This document shows, piece by piece, positions 34,090 through 43,688 of a stretch of 64,000 nucleotides of DNA. The translations under genes were made by a program, and so were the position numbers. Source of the DNA: Virgibacillus salexigens. Lineage in GTDB: Bacteria; Bacillota; Bacilli; Bacillales; Amphibacillaceae. The stretch's first letter is position 1. Each line of letters begins with the position of its first letter. The stretch spans positions 62,001 to 126,000 of the forward strand of contig NZ_BNEO01000005.1 of the NCBI RefSeq assembly GCF_014905415.1. Reading direction: 5' to 3'. A model generated the notes under the pieces. That model was not told where the DNA came from and did no database searches. It saw only the letters and a list, made by a program, of their open reading frames with translations.

Positions 34090-35525
34090 ATTGGGAATCT
34101 CTACTACCGTTAATCGCAATCTTAATTATTATTTTTGGTGTTGGTATTTGGGCTGGTGGTTATTTAAAGGGATCTACCAACTTTGTTCAAGATTATTTTT
34201 TGGGTGGTCGTAGTCTTGGCGGGTTTGTCCTGGCAATGACAATGACAGCAACATATGGAAGTGCAAGTAGTTTTATTGGCGGGCCTGGAACAGCATATAA
34301 TGAAGGGCTTGGCTGGGTACTGTTAGCGATGTCGCAAGTTGCAACAGGTTATATTGTGTTGATGATTTTAGGTAAGAAGTTTGCGATTATAACACGTAAG
34401 TATAAGGCATTAACAATGGTTGATTTTTTGAAGCAGCGTTATCAATCCAAGTGGGTCGTTATCTTTTCGGCGGTTAGTATTATCGTTTTTCTTTTTTCAG
34501 CAATGGCAGCGCAGTGGATTGGTGGTGCAAGATTAATAGAATCCTTAATTGGAATTGATTACACATCTGCGCTATTTATATTCGCTGTTTCTGTGCTGAT
34601 TTATGTTACTGTCGGTGGTTTTCGTGCGGTTGCTTTGACGGATGCGATTCAAGGAAGCATTATGTTTATAGGGACGTTTATATTACTTATCGCTGTGATT
34701 ATAGCTGGTGGCGGTATTCCACAAATTATAGCAGATTTAACAGCGGAAAATCCTAATTTAATTACTCCATATGGATCAGACGGACAGTTAACTCCAGCCT
34801 ATGTATCCTCTTTTTGGATACTGGTCGGTGTTGGGGTAGTAGCATTACCACAAATTGCTGTACGGGCAATGTCTTATAAAAACGCACAATCAATGCATCG
34901 GGCTATTATTATTGGGACAATTGTCGTTGGTTTTATCATGTTAAATATGCATTTAATAGGGGTATTTGCTCGGCCTATTTTACCTGGAATCGAAGTTGGC
35001 GATCGTGTTATGCCTTTAATTGCATTAGAAGTCATGCCAAATTGGTTAGCAGGAATTGTCCTGGCAGCTCCCATGGCAGCAATCATGTCTACGGTTGATT
35101 CGCTATTATTATTAGTGAGTTCGACCATTCTAAAAGATGTCTATCTTAACTATGTAAGGCCAAATGCGTCTGACCAAACGGTTAAACGATTAAGTATAGG
35201 GATAACCGCATTACTAGGTATAATCGTATTTATTATGGCATTAAATCCACCGGATTTAATTATCTGGCTGAATTTATTTGCATTTGGTGGGCTAGAGGCT
35301 GCTTTTATTTGGCCAATTGTATTAGGTTTATATTGGAAGAAAGGGAATAAGTATGGAGCCTTGTCTTCTATGTTTACTGGCGTAGCTTTATATATTGTAT
35401 CCGATCGTTTCTTTCCACAACCATTTGGACTCCATTCGGTCGTGTTACCCGTTATTATTTCGTTCATCGTCTACGTGGGGATAAGTATAGTGACACAGAA
35501 GCGGACGGATGCATCGATCAGTTAA
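34086..35525 (+). CDS. panF: Sodium/pantothenate symporter
   Basis: Sodium:solute symporter of 479 residues with about 13 membrane helices; PanF family members import pantothenate for CoA synthesis. LGGRSLGGFVLAMTMTATYG near residue 38 and GTAYNEGLGWVLLA, then GGFRAVALTDAIQG (about 178), are characteristic of the PanF subgroup. YhdT overlap supports PanF over a proline or acetate permease. Substrate is inferred from this context. It closes the operon before the terminator at 35588. Confidence 0.85.
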   Translation: MNWESLLPLIAILIIIFGVGIWAGGYLKGSTNFVQDYFLGGRSLGGFVLAMTMTATYGSASSFIGGPGTAYNEGLGWVLLAMSQVATGYIVLMILGKKFAIITRKYKALTMVDFLKQRYQSKWVVIFSAVSIIVFLFSAMAAQWIGGARLIESLIGIDYTSALFIFAVSVLIYVTVGGFRAVALTDAIQGSIMFIGTFILLIAVIIAGGGIPQIIADLTAENPNLITPYGSDGQLTPAYVSSFWILVGVGVVALPQIAVRAMSYKNAQSMHRAIIIGTIVVGFIMLNMHLIGVFARPILPGIEVGDRVMPLIALEVMPNWLAGIVLAAPMAAIMSTVDSLLLLVSSTILKDVYLNYVRPNASDQTVKRLSIGITALLGIIVFIMALNPPDLIIWLNLFAFGGLEAAFIWPIVLGLYWKKGNKYGALSSMFTGVALYIVSDRFFPQPFGLHSVVLPVIISFIVYVGISIVTQKRTDASIS

Positions 35526-35587
35526 GGAAAAGCGTCAGGCTTGCTCTGGTAGGTTCTAAGCCACAACCTCTTTGTAAACACTTGCTT

Positions 35588-35627
35588 AAAAAGAGACTTT
35601 CTCATAAAATGGAAAGTCTCTTTTTGG
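35588..35627 (+). terminator. Terminator after panF
   Basis: AAAAAGAGACTTTC and GAAAGTCTCTTTTT form a perfect 14-bp stem with a 10-base loop. The A and T runs let it work in either direction. Confidence 0.9.
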
Positions 35628-35702
35628 TAAGAAGGTATGCTATTCAATCAGTCTTATTTGAGAAAAGGGAAGCAGACAACTCTACAAGTTTAGAGTACTA
35701 AA

Positions 35703-37688
35703 TTAGACTTTTAAGTGGTTTGCAAATTCAAGAAATGCATCTAAGGACGCTTCATTACTTAATGAGCCTTTATTAACAACTTGATCCAATGGCTTTCCCA
35801 TTAAAAGTTTTTTAACAGGGATTTCAAGTTTCTTTCCATTTAGTGTCTTAGGTAGATCAGGAACTTGATAGATTTCTGTCGGTACATGGCGAGGGGAACA
35901 GTGTGTGCGAATTTGCTGTTTAATGATCTGCTTAATTTCTGAAGTTAACTCCTGTTCTTCTTTCATGACGACAAACAAAGGTACAAATGAGTCCCCATTG
36001 CGAGCTGGGATATCAACAATTAAACTATCAGCCACCGATTGCACGTGGTCGACAGCACGATAGATTTCACTAGTACCAATACGAACTCCACCACGATTAA
36101 TTGTTGCATCAGAACGTCCATAAATGACACAGGTATTTCTTTCAGTAATCTTAATATAATCCCCGTGACACCATATGCCAGAAAATACATCGAAATAACT
36201 GTCACGTAGTCTGGTTCCGTCTTCGTCATTCCAAAAGTATATGGGCATGGAAGGAAATGGTTCTGTCAACACGAGCTCTCCAACCTCTTCAATCTGTGAT
36301 TTTCCATGCGCATTAAAACTTTCAATTTTTGCACCAAGCCCGCGACATTGGAGTTCACCAGCGTAAACTGGTAAAGTAGGTACACCTAGAATAAAAGCAG
36401 TGCAAACGTCAGTACCACCACTAGCTGAAGCTATCCATAAATCATCTTTCACGTTCTCATAGCACCATTGAAAACCTTCTGGAGGTAGCGGAGAACCAGT
36501 GGAACTTATATTATATAAGTGGCTTAAGTCGAATTGCTCTTTTGGCTCCAATTCCTCTTTCATACAAGCAGTAATATAACTAGCACTTGTTCCAAGCACG
36601 GTCATCTTTGTTTCCTCAGCTAATTGCCATAATTTATTTTTAGATGGATAACTAGGGTTTCCATCATATAGAATGATCGCACTGCCAGTTAGTAAACCAC
36701 CAATAAGGAAGTTCCACATCATCCAACCGGTCGTTGTAAACCAAAAGAAACGATCTGTTTCATCTAAATCCACATGGAAGCTCAACGCTTTTAAATGTTC
36801 AAGTAGAATTCCGCCCTGACTTTGCACAATTGGTTTTGGCTTGCCTGTTGTACCAGAAGAGAATAATACCCATAATGGATCATTAAATGCAACATATTCA
36901 AACGTTAATGTTTGTGCTTGCTCCTGCTTGATTACTTGGTCCCAATAGGTGACAGCAGAGAGTTTTTTAAAGGTTGCATGTTCATCTAAATAAGGGATTG
37001 CAATCGTTGCTTCTAAAGAAGGGAGACTTGATTGAATCTTTGCCGCAACTTCCGTGCGATCAAAATTTTTTCCACCATAGCGGTACCCATCAACAGTGAT
37101 CAGGAGTTTTGGTTCGATTTGTTGGAAACGATCAATCACACTTTGTGTACCAAAATCAGGAGATGCACTAGACCAAATAGCTCCAAGACTCGCTGTTGCT
37201 AGAAACGATACAACTGCTTCATATATATTCGGAATATAACCAACAACCCGATCTCCCTTGTTAATTCCTAGTTCTTTTAAGGTTTGCTGCATCGCAACGG
37301 TATCTTGGTATAGTTTTTGCCAGGATACTTCTTCCGTTGTACGGTTCTCAGATGTATGAATAATAGCAGGTCGAGTAGAGGTAGCACGATTTCGAAAGAT
37401 ATGCTCTGTATAGTTTATTGTTGCTTCTGGAAACCATTTAGCTCCGGGCATTTGATGCGAAGTTAATATCGTATGGTATGAATCCTTCGCTTGGATATCA
37501 AAATATTCCCAAATGCTGGACCAAAACGATTCCACATTATTTACCGACCATTTCCAGAGGGAGTGGTAGTCTTGAAATTCAAGATTCTTATGCTGTTTTA
37601 ACCAACGCATGTAGTGATAAATTTGGGTAGATTGCTTTCTTGCTTCGCTCGGCTCCCAAAGTAAGTCTCCTTCGTGTACTAGTTTCAT
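35703..37688 (-). CDS. Acetoacetate-CoA ligase (acetoacetyl-CoA synthetase)
   Basis: ANL-superfamily enzyme of 661 residues that activates acetoacetate with ATP and CoA, feeding ketone bodies or acetoacetate into metabolism. It has the P-loop FSSGTTGKPKPIV (about 274), WFTTTGWMMWN, YGRSDATINRGGVRIGTSEIY (adenylate/CoA region, residues about 534-554 with GVRIG) and LPKTLNGKKLEIP with the catalytic lysine near residue 625. Length and the N-terminal WKWSVNNVESFW match acetoacetyl-CoA synthetases rather than acetyl-CoA synthetases. GGAGGG precedes the ATG. It appears monocistronic. Confidence 0.92.
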   Translation of the reverse strand: MKLVHEGDLLWEPSEARKQSTQIYHYMRWLKQHKNLEFQDYHSLWKWSVNNVESFWSSIWEYFDIQAKDSYHTILTSHQMPGAKWFPEATINYTEHIFRNRATSTRPAIIHTSENRTTEEVSWQKLYQDTVAMQQTLKELGINKGDRVVGYIPNIYEAVVSFLATASLGAIWSSASPDFGTQSVIDRFQQIEPKLLITVDGYRYGGKNFDRTEVAAKIQSSLPSLEATIAIPYLDEHATFKKLSAVTYWDQVIKQEQAQTLTFEYVAFNDPLWVLFSSGTTGKPKPIVQSQGGILLEHLKALSFHVDLDETDRFFWFTTTGWMMWNFLIGGLLTGSAIILYDGNPSYPSKNKLWQLAEETKMTVLGTSASYITACMKEELEPKEQFDLSHLYNISSTGSPLPPEGFQWCYENVKDDLWIASASGGTDVCTAFILGVPTLPVYAGELQCRGLGAKIESFNAHGKSQIEEVGELVLTEPFPSMPIYFWNDEDGTRLRDSYFDVFSGIWCHGDYIKITERNTCVIYGRSDATINRGGVRIGTSEIYRAVDHVQSVADSLIVDIPARNGDSFVPLFVVMKEEQELTSEIKQIIKQQIRTHCSPRHVPTEIYQVPDLPKTLNGKKLEIPVKKLLMGKPLDQVVNKGSLSNEASLDAFLEFANHLKV

Positions 37689-37770
37689 CTCGTTCCCTCC
37701 TGTAGTATCGAATAATTCTATTATATGTAACCGCTTTCCTTGTGTAAAGTTACTATTTGGTATAAGAAGG

Positions 37771-37800
37771 CCAAGCCTCCGATGGTAATCGTAGGCTTGG
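37771..37800 (-). terminator. Hairpin after DJ-1/PfpI gene
   Basis: CCAAGCCT and AGGCTTGG pair around a 14-base loop. On the minus strand it follows the stop at 37844, with a weak pyrimidine run (CCTTCTT), so it is probably the terminator of that gene. Confidence 0.6.
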
Positions 37801-37843
37801 GATATATTTACTCTGATGAACGATGGATAGCTTTGTAGGTTTA

Positions 37844-38368
37844 TTACTGCTTTGATAGTATATCAGAAAATGTTTTCATGTACACTGGTAAATCAGGTGG
37901 TCTCCGACTTGAAATTAAATGTCCGTCTACAACGACAGGCTTATCGACCCATGTTGCACCTGCATTTGTCATATCATCTTTAATTCCTGGTGTACTTGTA
38001 ACTTGCTTGTTCTGAAGAATGTCAGCAGAAATAAGCACCCAACCAGCATGACAAATTTGGCCGATCGGCTTTTTGTCTTTATTCATTGATTGTACAAGTT
38101 GAATCACTTCTGGATAGCGTCTTAATTTGTCAGGTGCCCAGCCACCTGGCACTAATATTGCATGATAATCAGTAGCACTTACGTCAGCTAAAGCATAATC
38201 GGATTCAGCTGGAACACCGTATTTGCCGTAGTATATTTGGTTAGCTGTTTTTCCAACAAAATCAACTTGGGCTCCTTCTTCGCGTAGACGTAAAACAGGA
38301 TACCATAGTTCAAGATCCTCAAAATCTTGTTCAACTAATGCTATCACCTTTTTTCCTTCTAATCGCAT
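37844..38368 (-). CDS. DJ-1/PfpI-family protein
   Basis: A 174-residue cytoplasmic protein of the PfpI/YraA group, members of which are stress-linked glyoxalase/deglycase-like or protease-like enzymes. EQDFEDLELWYPV (Glu at about 14) and QICHAGWVLISA with the nucleophile Cys at about residue 104, followed by His, match the PfpI catalytic site. The ATG at 38368 follows GGAGG by 6 bases; the upstream TTG at 38374 is too close. It stands alone between unrelated genes. Its specific substrate is unknown. Confidence 0.88.
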   Translation of the reverse strand: MRLEGKKVIALVEQDFEDLELWYPVLRLREEGAQVDFVGKTANQIYYGKYGVPAESDYALADVSATDYHAILVPGGWAPDKLRRYPEVIQLVQSMNKDKKPIGQICHAGWVLISADILQNKQVTSTPGIKDDMTNAGATWVDKPVVVDGHLISSRRPPDLPVYMKTFSDILSKQ

Positions 38369-38459
38369 ATTCAACCTCCGTCTCTACATCTTTTATATAT
38401 GTTAGTTTATCAAACTTGAAAGAGAGGAGGGAAGTAGAATGATTGCATCGCTTTTCCCT

Positions 38460-38870
38460 TTATCTTTTTTTATCAAGGTATTCATTCATAGAGGATGCTA
38501 ACCGTTTGGCAAAAAACTGTGCACCTGCCCAAAAAAGAATGTAAGCGGAGATAAATAATAATGCACCGATTAGAAAAGAAAGTGGTTGAAATGGCAGCCA
38601 GTCAACCGCAAAAGCAATGATAAAATAAACGGTAATCGAAAGTGAAAAATGTATTATTGTCCGCTTCAATGGACTCCATTTATCAAATTCATATAGGAAA
38701 GAGGAAAGTCCGAAGTACGTACCAATTAAGAGATTTCCTAGCATATACTTCCAAACTTCAGCTATGGAAGCTTCTGCATCCCCAATTACCATGCCTGTTA
38801 AGGCAATAAATGTAAAGATTGCTCCAATTGCAATGCCAATGATTGAGCGTTTTAGTATTTCAACGATCAT
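38460..38870 (-). CDS. DUF3021 membrane protein
   Basis: A 136-residue protein with four hydrophobic helices and a basic C-terminus (NEYLDKKR). DUF3021 proteins are encoded after LytTR regulators in Firmicutes and are thought to be membrane sensors or inhibitors of them. The ATG at 38870 follows AGGTGG and overlaps the lytTR stop by 11 bases. This gene ends the ABC-LytTR operon. Ligand unknown. Confidence 0.85.
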   Translation of the reverse strand: MIVEILKRSIIGIAIGAIFTFIALTGMVIGDAEASIAEVWKYMLGNLLIGTYFGLSSFLYEFDKWSPLKRTIIHFSLSITVYFIIAFAVDWLPFQPLSFLIGALLFISAYILFWAGAQFFAKRLASSMNEYLDKKR

Positions 38871-39321
38871 AGAAATCGCCACCTGTCGCTAATTTCTTTT
38901 TAATTGAAGTAGCATATTTTCGTGTAATGTATTCTTTATTCCCCGAATGGAAGTAAACACATAAGTTTCCATTGAAAGAAAGTTCAAAACACTGAATATT
39001 ATTTAGATTCCCGATCACTGACTTAGAGAACCTCATGAAGTGTTGTGGAAGAAGCAGTTCTTCTATTTCATAGAGCTTCATCTTGATTTCAATTCGTTGA
39101 TTGTGGAGAGCGGCAAAGATTTTTCGTTTCTCTGCATAAATATAATCGATTTCCTTAGGGTTTAGGATGATAGTCTGGTCAGCATCTACACCGAATAAGC
39201 GAGCTTGCTTCTTATTGTTAATGTAACGAATGATTTCTTCCAATTCATCTGTCCATTTTTGAGTTTGAATGGTTATTGAGGTTTCTTCGTACTGATCATC
39301 GATATCGATGTTTACTTTCAT
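38860..39321 (-). CDS. LytTR-domain transcriptional regulator
   Basis: A 153-residue protein. The first 45 residues are acidic and not recognisable. Residues about 50-150 form a LytTR DNA-binding domain, with IDYIYAEKRKIFAAL, LLPQHFMRFSKSVIGNLNNIQCFE and GNKEYITRKYATSIKKKL. No receiver domain is present, so it is not a two-component regulator. I chose the ATG at 39321 behind GGAGG. It lies 17 bases downstream of the ABC permease, and overlaps DUF3021, so regulator and transporter are co-expressed; autoregulation is likely. Confidence 0.88.
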   Translation of the reverse strand: MKVNIDIDDQYEETSITIQTQKWTDELEEIIRYINNKKQARLFGVDADQTIILNPKEIDYIYAEKRKIFAALHNQRIEIKMKLYEIEELLLPQHFMRFSKSVIGNLNNIQCFELSFNGNLCVYFHSGNKEYITRKYATSIKKKLATGGDFYDR

Positions 39322-39338
39322 TTGAATTCCTCCAATAG

Positions 39339-40088
39339 CTAACCTTTCGCTTGCTTTAGAAAATAAGGATAACGTAAGAGTGCAGTAATAAAGCCAGCGG
39401 CTCCAAAAGCAAAAAGAATAGAAAGTACCATAATGAATTGCCGCCATTCAAGTGTGCCATCCATAGCACCTCGTAATCCTTGATGTGCCCAATATTGTGG
39501 CATCAATTTGCCAATGATTTGGAAAATGGTCGGCATCATATCCATAGGTACCCATAATCCACTTAGTAGTGCGCCACCTAAGGCAATAATTTGGGTAATG
39601 GCTAACCCCATATTATTTGTTTTAACTAGTAGAGCCAAAGCCAAGCCAAGACCGGTTACTGTAAATGTTAAACAAATGGAGATGATACTAATAAACAGCG
39701 GTTGTTCTAGCGGTATAGTATATACTGCTTTTCCGAATAGAAATAAAATCGTAATTTGGATGAGTACAATAACGAAATATGGCATCCATTTACCTAATAA
39801 ATAAGCGTAAGAAGGAGCAGGTGTACTGGAAATACGAGCAGCAATTCCATTGTCACGATCCTTTATAAAAGTAGCTGTCATTGTAATTAGAATAAAAAAC
39901 ACAAACATAACTACATACCCAGGAACAATAGAGAGTATAACTTGTTGTTTGATTTCCTCAGCTGCTTTTGCAGTGAAGATAGAAATAAATAATACGGTGA
40001 AAATAATGGGGAGAATTAGCATCCAAAATATTAATCCTCTATCTTGAAGATTTTTAATGGTTTCCATGTGAAATAAAGCAGAAGTCAT
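39339..40088 (-). CDS. ABC-2 type transporter permease
   Basis: A 249-residue permease with six hydrophobic helices. FIKDRDNGIAARISSTPAPSY is a common ABC-2 cytoplasmic loop motif (KERExGT-like), and GLWVPMDMMPTIFQIIGKLMPQYW is the typical C-terminal elbow. It follows the ATPase by 29 bases with AAGGAGG. Drug/peptide export or membrane stress response are common roles in this class; the substrate is not predictable. Confidence 0.9.
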   Translation of the reverse strand: MTSALFHMETIKNLQDRGLIFWMLILPIIFTVLFISIFTAKAAEEIKQQVILSIVPGYVVMFVFFILITMTATFIKDRDNGIAARISSTPAPSYAYLLGKWMPYFVIVLIQITILFLFGKAVYTIPLEQPLFISIISICLTFTVTGLGLALALLVKTNNMGLAITQIIALGGALLSGLWVPMDMMPTIFQIIGKLMPQYWAHQGLRGAMDGTLEWRQFIMVLSILFAFGAAGFITALLRYPYFLKQAKG

Positions 40089-40117
40089 TGCTTATTCCTC
40101 CTTCTAGTTTAGCATAT

Positions 40118-41017
40118 TTAATCACGTAGCTGACTCCCTGTTAATGAAAAAAACGTATCCTCTAAACGTGGTTTTAGTAACTCTAATTGTTCAGGGAGAA
40201 TGTTGTTTGTATGGCAATGTTGGATAATGCTTTCCATAGTTGAAAGTGGATGGTTTGTAGTAATGATATATCCGCCATGTTTGTTTGTAACTCGACCAAT
40301 CAAGGAGGCATGATCAGGTAAACACGTGTCTCCTTTTATAAATACTGATGGGCTTGCATAAGCGTTTGCTAATTCTTGTATCGTGGCACTTTTTATGATG
40401 TTCCCATGATCAATAAAAACTGCTTCATCACAAATTTGTTCAATTTCTTCCATATAATGACTTGCATAGATAATGAGTGTATGCTGTTGTTTTAATTCAT
40501 GAATGAGTTGAAAGATGAACTGTCTAGATTGTGGATCAATACCGACAGTTGGTTCATCCATGATTAGTATAGAAGGCTGGTGAAGGAGTGCACATCCGAT
40601 GTTTAATCGGCGTTTCATTCCTCCCGAAAAAGTAAAAACTTTCTCTTTTGCTCGTTCCGTTAAACCAATTAACTGCAACACCTGATAAATACTTGATTTT
40701 AACTGTTTTCCTTTAAGGCCGTATAATTTTCCAAAGAATAATAAATTTTGATAAGCGGATACGGTTTCTTCAAGACTTAATTCCTGTGGTATATAACCGA
40801 TGAGGCCTTTGTGTTTTTTACTGAGTGATTCATTGTTAATGAGAACCTTCCCATCATCTGGTTGATTAATCGATGCTAAAATCTTTAGTAATGAGGACTT
40901 TCCAGCGCCATTTGGACCAATTAATCCGTAGCATTTTCCTATTTCCATTTGTAATGATACGTCTTGCAATGCTTGAATTTTTTTGTGTTTTTTCTTAATA
41001 TGTTTAATTGTCAGCAA
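40118..41017 (-). CDS. ABC transporter ATP-binding protein
   Basis: A 299-residue ATPase, TTG start after GGAGGGG. Walker A GPNGAGKSSLL (about 34), Q-loop region YIPQELSLEE, signature FSGGMKRRLNIG (about 130), Walker B ILIMDEPTVGID (about 155) and switch His in YASHYMEE are all present. The extra C-terminal 80 residues resemble the extended domain of drug-export ATPases. It begins the ABC-LytTR-DUF3021 operon. Confidence 0.92.
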   Translation of the reverse strand: MLTIKHIKKKHKKIQALQDVSLQMEIGKCYGLIGPNGAGKSSLLKILASINQPDDGKVLINNESLSKKHKGLIGYIPQELSLEETVSAYQNLLFFGKLYGLKGKQLKSSIYQVLQLIGLTERAKEKVFTFSGGMKRRLNIGCALLHQPSILIMDEPTVGIDPQSRQFIFQLIHELKQQHTLIIYASHYMEEIEQICDEAVFIDHGNIIKSATIQELANAYASPSVFIKGDTCLPDHASLIGRVTNKHGGYIITTNHPLSTMESIIQHCHTNNILPEQLELLKPRLEDTFFSLTGSQLRD

Positions 41018-41237
41018 AATCTTCCCCTCCTAATAAACCGTTGATACTATTATTACAAGGAAGCATCTGGATGTAAGCAAACATGGAATAACATACAGTT
41101 ATTCCCGCCTTACATGATAAAAATGGTGAATAAGGGGAAATTAGTTATCATGTCAGATTCGGTTTGATAATATGCCGTATAGGGTATAAGTATGGCTGTA
41201 CATAGGTGGAAAAGTAAAAAACAAAAGAGGTGTACGA

Positions 41238-42728
41238 ATGAAAAGTGTAACGAATGTATTTTGGTATTCTTTAGCATTATGTATTATCGTAGTTCTCTGG
41301 GGATCAATCGCTCCGAAAAAACTAGAGGGTTTTACAGCAGATGTCACTGCTTTTATTTCTGAACATTTTGGTTGGTATTATTTAATAGTAGTTATGCTTA
41401 TGTTGTTATTTTGTATTTATCTTATCTTTTCTCGTTATGGAAAAATTAAGTTAGGGAAAGAGAATGACAAGCCAGAATTTAGTTTATTGTCTTGGTTCGC
41501 TATGTTATTCAGTGCTGGAATGGGAATGGGTTTAGTATTCTGGACAACAGCCGAGCCTATTTCTCATGCATTTATTAGTTCTCCAAGTGCTGAACTAGGG
41601 TCGGAACAAGCAATTAAAGATGGTTTGAAATTTTCGTTTTTTCACTGGGGGGTACATGCGTGGGCAGTATACGGAATTGTAGCATTAGTATTAGCGTATT
41701 TTAAATTTCATAAGGAGACACCTGGGCTAATCAGTGCAACATTAGTTCCATTATTTGGGAAAAACAGCATGCAAGGGTTTCCTGGAAAGTTAATTGATAC
41801 TTTGGCTGTATTTGCAACGATCGTTGGTGTTGCAGCAACTCTAGGATTTGGTTCTGCGCAAATAAGTGGTGGACTATCCTTTTTGTTTGGTACACCAGGT
41901 ACTTTTGCAATGCAATTACTGGTATTAGTGATTGCTACTATTCTTTTTATAGGGTCTGCCTGGTCCGGAATAGGTAGAGGAATCAAATATTTAAGTAATA
42001 TTAATATGGGATTAGCAGTTGTATTATTGCTTCTATTATTCTTGGCAGGCCCAACACTTTACATTCTTAATATGTTTACTAATACATTGGGGAGTTATTT
42101 ATCTGATTTCTTTGATATGAGCTTACGCATGGCTCCTCAAGATGGCGATAAACGAGCTTGGATTGATAGTTGGACAATATTCTATTGGGCTTGGTGGATA
42201 TCATGGGCACCATTTGTTGGTATTTTTATCGCTCGTATTTCAAAAGGAAGAACAGTGAAAGAATTTATGCTTGGTGTATTAATTGTTCCAGCAATCGTTT
42301 GTTTTGTTTTCTTCGCAGTATTTGGTGTTTCTGCTTTACATTTAGAGCAGAATGGGATCGCAAAAATATCCGAGTTTGCATTAGAAACATCTACTTTTGG
42401 CGTATTAAATGAATATCCATTAGGAATGCTGATGTCAATCATTACATTTTTTGTAGTTGCAATATTCTTTATAACATCAGCTGATTCTGCAACCTTCGTA
42501 TTAGGAATGCTGAGTACTGGAGGAACGCTTAATCCACAAAATTCAGTTAAAATTTTGTGGGGGTTCATGCAATCAGCAGTTGCTGCCATTATTGTTTACT
42601 TTGGTGGAACACAAGGATTGCAAAATATGCTGATTATTGCAGCGCTGCCTTTCTCTGTGGTAATCATCCTCATGGGTGCTGCATTTTTTAAATCTGCTCA
42701 TGCAGAACACGGTCCACGAAAAAAATAA
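41238..42728 (+). CDS. BCCT-family glycine betaine/choline transporter
   Basis: A 496-residue sodium-coupled betaine/choline/carnitine transporter with 12 helices. The BCCT signature occurs as the WISWAPFVGIFIARISKGRT segment (about 313-332), and AGMGMGLVFWTTAEP (about 93) lies early in the protein. OpuD-type proteins use this to import glycine betaine during osmotic stress. AAGAGGTG precedes the ATG. The gene is monocistronic with a strong terminator. The substrate among betaine, choline and carnitine is not certain. Confidence 0.93.
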   Translation: MKSVTNVFWYSLALCIIVVLWGSIAPKKLEGFTADVTAFISEHFGWYYLIVVMLMLLFCIYLIFSRYGKIKLGKENDKPEFSLLSWFAMLFSAGMGMGLVFWTTAEPISHAFISSPSAELGSEQAIKDGLKFSFFHWGVHAWAVYGIVALVLAYFKFHKETPGLISATLVPLFGKNSMQGFPGKLIDTLAVFATIVGVAATLGFGSAQISGGLSFLFGTPGTFAMQLLVLVIATILFIGSAWSGIGRGIKYLSNINMGLAVVLLLLLFLAGPTLYILNMFTNTLGSYLSDFFDMSLRMAPQDGDKRAWIDSWTIFYWAWWISWAPFVGIFIARISKGRTVKEFMLGVLIVPAIVCFVFFAVFGVSALHLEQNGIAKISEFALETSTFGVLNEYPLGMLMSIITFFVVAIFFITSADSATFVLGMLSTGGTLNPQNSVKILWGFMQSAVAAIIVYFGGTQGLQNMLIIAALPFSVVIILMGAAFFKSAHAEHGPRKK

Positions 42729-42770
42729 AATAAAACCCAAGTGGAGAGTACTCTCATTTGGGTTTTATTT
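42729..42770. terminator. Bidirectional terminator, BCCT gene and yueI
   Basis: AATAAAACCCAA and TTGGGTTTTATT pair, with GAGAGTACTCTC as a second helix inside. The minus-strand yueI stop codon falls in the right arm (42765-42767). Confidence 0.9.
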
Positions 42771-43208
42771 AAACCAATTCTTAATTTTAGAAAGGATGGG
42801 GGGAGATGCGTCATGCTTTAGTTCTTCCTGATTTGGCTCTTCTTGAATAAAGATTTGCTCTTTATCAATCGCATAATCATAAGTTAATACCGCACCAATG
42901 TCTGTGTCGGACTGTTCTTCGTTGGTAATCGTGGAATGTTCAATATTGTATTTATTTGCTAATGCTTTTTCTTCTTTTTGAAAACGATAGGATACATGCC
43001 CATTTATAATCAGTTTTGATTTTGGATTATCTTTCATAGCCTGTTCCAGTGCTTCAAGCCCCTTATTGGACATTACTTGCCCTTTTGTAAGTACTAACAC
43101 AATACGCTCTCTTAATGTACCTAAAAATTGTTTTCGTTCATTATCTTTAGGGAGCCTAGTACCATACATCCCTTCTGTAAGATAATCGTCAACGTCCTTT
43201 TTGCTCAT
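42765..43208 (-). CDS. yueI: YueI-family (DUF1694) protein
   Basis: A 147-residue cytoplasmic protein of the YueI family, found in Bacilli; function unknown. The N-terminus YLTEGMYGTRLPKDNERKQFLGT and RERIVLVLTKGQVM match the family's opening. A hydrophobic core then gives way to a variable Glu-rich tail (about 118-147). GAGGAATG precedes the ATG. It ends convergently with the BCCT gene. No catalytic residues are evident. Confidence 0.85.
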   Translation of the reverse strand: MSKKDVDDYLTEGMYGTRLPKDNERKQFLGTLRERIVLVLTKGQVMSNKGLEALEQAMKDNPKSKLIINGHVSYRFQKEEKALANKYNIEHSTITNEEQSDTDIGAVLTYDYAIDKEQIFIQEEPNQEELKHDASPPILSKIKNWFK

Positions 43209-43283
43209 ACGACATTCCTCACTTCTTATCTGATAGCCCTATTTTACAAATCACGTAATTTAGAATCAATAAAATTGATTCAT

Positions 43284-43317
43284 GGAAAGGAGCGGTCTTT
43301 TAAAGACCGCCCCCTTT
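43284..43317 (-). terminator. Terminator after yfhD-like gene
   Basis: AAAGG plus GCGGTCTTT pair with AAAGACCGC plus CCTTT, giving a long stem with one bulge, just after the stop at 43327. It could act on either strand. Confidence 0.7.
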
Positions 43318-43326
43318 ATCCAAGTT

Positions 43327-43497
43327 TTACTCTTTTTTTGCACGTTTATCTGCATGACGACCGCGCGCTTGTGCTTCTTTATCCTCATGATCAGCAAATT
43401 CTTCAGAGAATTCAACATCTAGACCATCTGACTTTTGATTTTTCGGTGTTTGCGATAGATAATTATTCCTTTGCTTTCGATGTTCATCTCGTCCCAT
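43327..43497 (-). CDS. Small hydrophilic YfhD-like protein
   Basis: A 56-residue, highly charged protein with GAGGTG before the ATG. The central DGLDVEFSEEFADHEDKEA, followed by ARGRHADKR, resembles the short YfhD-family proteins of Bacilli (pattern DGxDVEFSxExADxED). It lacks a membrane segment. Function unknown; such proteins may be sporulation- or stress-associated. Annotation is by motif memory and was too short to be in standard ORF sets. Confidence 0.6.
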   Translation of the reverse strand: MGRDEHRKQRNNYLSQTPKNQKSDGLDVEFSEEFADHEDKEAQARGRHADKRAKKE

Positions 43498-43688
43498 AAT
43501 TTCACCTCATTCATCTAAATTTAGGTTTAGTATGTAACAAAAACAGAGAACTATGATAGTAACGAAAGTAGTTTTCTTTTATGTTGAATATTCAAAATAG
43601 ATCAGCGTGTCTTGGTAAATAATATTATTGTTTTTTGTTATACTAATCGAAAGAAAATTTTTCTAGTGAATAAAGGGAGGTTTACACG

